Shown here one piece after another: positions 6,267-7,934 of a stretch of 7,934 nucleotides of DNA (its first letter is position 1; each line of letters starts with the position of its first letter). A program made the position numbers and the translations under genes. Below the pieces are notes generated by a model that saw nothing but the letters and a program-made list of their open reading frames with translations, did no database searches and was not told the origin of the DNA. The stretch is from NCBI GenBank assembly GCA_937902945.1, contig CALEMD010000150.1:1-7934 (forward strand), given 5' to 3'. Origin of the DNA: an uncultured Erysipelotrichaceae bacterium (GTDB lineage: Bacteria; Bacillota_I; Bacilli_A; Erysipelotrichales; Erysipelotrichaceae).

Positions 6267-7058
6267 ATGCTGGATGAAAACATTACAAGTGCAGTTGATT
6301 TGATTCTGATGACTGTCAGCGACAGCCGGCTGAAGTGTCTTCTGAAGAAAAGAACGGAAGAACCGTTTATAAACTGCTGGGCAATGCCTGGCGGAATTGT
6401 CAGAGCAGAGGAAGACCTTGATGCTGCTGCTGAACGTCAGCTCAATGAACAGACACATCTGATACGAAAAACATATTTCCGACAGCTCTATACTTTTGGC
6501 AATGCGGATCGCGATCCGCGCGGAAGAATTGTAACTACCGTGTATCTTTCCATGGCTCCTGAATCGAATATCCGAGTATATCCTGAACAGTTGGATACTG
6601 CATGGTTTACAATTAAGAGGACAGTATTGAAGACAACGGCAAGAAGCAGGGAATCTATACTGACATTGGATGCCGAAGACTTGAATATTGGCATGCAGTA
6701 CAGAATTACCGATACTGCCAATCAGAATTATACGCAGACAAGGTCATCACTGATGAAGGCTAGCAGCTGTGCATTGGCATTTGATCATATCAAAGCCATT
6801 AACATGGCGCTTGATATGGTACAGAACAGAGCAGCCGCTACCGGAATTCTGTTCAACCTGCTTCCGGAAGAAACAACTCTCAGAGAAATACAGACTGTCT
6901 ATGAAGCTGTTCAGGGAGAGAAAACAGATACTGGAAATTTCCGGCGGGACATTGTCAGAATGCTTAAAAAAACAGAGAATAGAAAGACAGTCAACGGTAA
7001 GTCAGCTGCATTGTACAGATTCAACCCGATGTATCAATATCTAAAGGAGAATCTATGA
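6267..7058 (+). CDS. nrtR: NrtR-type Nudix-related transcriptional regulator of NAD metabolism
   Basis: This 263-residue regulator has an N-terminal Nudix-like domain (about 1-125) and a C-terminal winged-helix DNA-binding domain (about 190-255). The Nudix part opens with the pattern VDLILMTV...LLKKRTEEPF...CWAMPGG. Its Nudix box (G43 to L65) is degenerate: G43, E49, R57 and E61 are kept, but the expected E58, E62 and G64 are Q, Q and H, so pyrophosphohydrolase activity is unlikely. In characterised NrtR proteins this domain senses ADP-ribose or related NAD metabolites. The C-terminal part has the family pattern TLREIQTVYEAV (204-215), NFRRDIV (224-230) and AALYRF (247-252). ATG 6267 follows the purine-rich ribosome site GGAAGGAAGA. 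The stop overlaps the pncA start by 4 bases (ATGA), which implies translational coupling. Promoter and palindrome upstream suggest autoregulation. The symbol rests on domain pattern and context, not on a database match; related regulators in this fold control other pathways. Confidence 0.85.
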   Translation: MLDENITSAVDLILMTVSDSRLKCLLKKRTEEPFINCWAMPGGIVRAEEDLDAAAERQLNEQTHLIRKTYFRQLYTFGNADRDPRGRIVTTVYLSMAPESNIRVYPEQLDTAWFTIKRTVLKTTARSRESILTLDAEDLNIGMQYRITDTANQNYTQTRSSLMKASSCALAFDHIKAINMALDMVQNRAAATGILFNLLPEETTLREIQTVYEAVQGEKTDTGNFRRDIVRMLKKTENRKTVNGKSAALYRFNPMYQYLKENL

Positions 7059-7573
7059 AAAAAATACTGATTGCAATTGATATGCAGAATGATTTTGTGA
7101 GCGGAGCACTTGGCAGTCCTGCCGCTGAGGCAATTGTTCAGTCTGTCGTGCGGGAGATAGAAAGTGATGCATATGATGCTGTATTTGCAACTATGGATAC
7201 GCATACAGATGAATATGCAGATACACTTGAAGGGAAGCTGCTTCCTGTTCCTCACTGCATCAAAGATACGAAGGGATGGCAGATAGAGAAAAGGGTCAGT
7301 GAAGCACTGAAGAAAAGGAATGCAGTCATTATAGAAAAACCGACATTTGGAAGTGAAAAGCTGAAAGAGGAAGTAAAGAAGCTGAATCCTGATGAGATAG
7401 TTCTTGTTGGACTGTGCACAGATATATGCGTCTGCAGCAATGCAATTCTGCTGAGAGCAGCATTGCCTGATACGCCGATTCATGTAGTAAAAGATGCATG
7501 TGCTGCATCAGCTGAAGCTAAGCAGCAGGAAGCATTTGATATTATGGAAAGCTGTCAGATAACAGCAATTTAA
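7055..7573 (+). CDS. pncA: Nicotinamidase (isochorismatase-family cysteine hydrolase)
   Basis: This 172-residue enzyme most likely hydrolyses nicotinamide to nicotinic acid and ammonia, the first step of the deamidating NAD salvage route. The Asp-Lys-Cys triad of the family is visible: D9 in IDMQNDF, K95 in IEKPTFGS, and C125 in GLCTDICV. The likely metal ligands are D48 and H50 in MDTH and H67 in PVPHC; this D-x-H...H set is characteristic of nicotinamidases rather than of isochorismatases in general. Length is normal for the family, though somewhat shorter than E. coli PncA. The start overlaps the regulator stop by 4 bases and has an AAAGGAGA ribosome site (7043-7050). The next gene, 11 bases on, encodes the enzyme that uses its product, which is strong support for the substrate assignment. 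Confidence 0.92.
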   Translation: MKKILIAIDMQNDFVSGALGSPAAEAIVQSVVREIESDAYDAVFATMDTHTDEYADTLEGKLLPVPHCIKDTKGWQIEKRVSEALKKRNAVIIEKPTFGSEKLKEEVKKLNPDEIVLVGLCTDICVCSNAILLRAALPDTPIHVVKDACAASAEAKQQEAFDIMESCQITAI

Positions 7574-7584
7574 AGGAGAACTCT

Positions 7585-7934
7585 ATGAGCAATATTCAAG
7601 TAGAACCATATGTACCTGATGAGGATTATGACAATCCCGCGATGGTGACAGATTTCTATGAATTCTCAATGGCCAACTGTCTTTATCTGCATGGGTTTAA
7701 AGACACCGTCATGGTTTTCAACATGTTCTATCGCGACAATCCGGATAATCTTGGATATGCCATCAGCTGCGGACAGGATAAACTGGTCAGGTTCCTAATG
7801 AACTATCATTTTAATGAAAAGGATCTGATCTGGCTGCGGACGAAAGGCATGAGTGAAGAATTCTGTGAATATCTGCGAACTTATAAGTGGAAAGGTTCCA
7901 TGTATACGCTGCGCGAAGGAACGGTATGCTATCC
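7585..7934 (+). CDS. pncB: Nicotinate phosphoribosyltransferase, N-terminal part (cut by window end)
   Basis: The first 116 codons are present and the frame is open to the last base. The protein joins nicotinic acid and PRPP to give nicotinate mononucleotide, with ATP hydrolysis in the characterised family. The N-terminal pattern MVTDFYEFSMANCLYLHG (about residues 20-37) matches the TDLYELTMAxGY segment of the family. FNMFYRDNPDNLGYAISCGQDKLVRFL (about 45-71) matches the FxxFFRxxPxxxGYxIxxGL region. WKGSMYTLREGTVCYP follows, resembling the segment that leads into the core domain. ATG 7585 has an AAAGGAGAA ribosome site at 7572-7580 and lies 11 bases after the pncA stop. The catalytic histidine and PRPP-binding motif lie beyond the window. 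The form is the long Firmicutes type (COG1488) rather than the nicotinamide-specific NAMPT. Confidence 0.9.
   Translation, partial: MSNIQVEPYVPDEDYDNPAMVTDFYEFSMANCLYLHGFKDTVMVFNMFYRDNPDNLGYAISCGQDKLVRFLMNYHFNEKDLIWLRTKGMSEEFCEYLRTYKWKGSMYTLREGTVCY

Noticed and set aside
6769..7044. A 91-codon plus-strand open frame inside the regulator gene
   Set aside because: It is a frame-shifted shadow of the winged-helix region of the regulator; the regulator frame carries the family motifs throughout.
1..7934. CRISPR array, defence system, transposon, tRNA or riboswitch
   Set aside because: I looked for regular direct repeats, terminal inverted repeats with a transposase, cloverleaf-like stems and long structured leaders, and found none. 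All genes have housekeeping-type products.

Overview
The window looks like a chromosomal stretch of a low-to-moderate GC Gram-positive bacterium (Bacillota). The DnaJ, LUD and Nudix-regulator sequences have a Clostridia/Erysipelotrichia feel, but the exact lineage is a guess from memory. TGA is a normal stop codon here (it ends two genes) and TGG is Trp, so this is not a Mycoplasma-type code. I see no mobile element, CRISPR array, RNA gene or phage remnant. Gene density is high, with no gene-free stretch over 300 bases.

Layout, left to right. (1) Positions 1-4049, plus strand, form a protein-quality-control cluster: the 3' end of dnaK, then dnaJ, then clpB. The dnaK-dnaJ spacer holds a long hairpin and a consensus -10 box. 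A hairpin terminator at 4065-4095 serves both clpB and the convergent gene that follows. (2) Positions 4094-4945, minus strand, hold a Cof-type HAD phosphatase whose best promoter would give an almost leaderless transcript. (3) Diverging from it across an 82-bp gap is a plus-strand pair: a stand-alone LUD-domain (lactate-utilisation-like) protein with a C-terminal cysteine cluster, and a small three-helix membrane protein. A terminator starts inside the stop codon of the second gene. (4) Positions 6199-7934, plus strand, form an NAD-salvage operon: a consensus sigma-A promoter, a perfect 19-bp palindrome over the predicted transcription start, a Nudix-related winged-helix regulator of the NrtR type, nicotinamidase (pncA) and nicotinate phosphoribosyltransferase (pncB, cut by the window end).

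How the genes work together: DnaK/DnaJ and ClpB form the bacterial disaggregase pathway, and their adjacency here suggests shared transcription. In the last operon PncA deamidates nicotinamide to nicotinic acid and PncB converts that to nicotinate mononucleotide. The first gene probably represses the operon through the palindrome in response to an NAD-related metabolite. That self-contained regulator/operator/salvage unit is the most interesting part of the window. All of its parts belong to known families, so I do not claim a new system.
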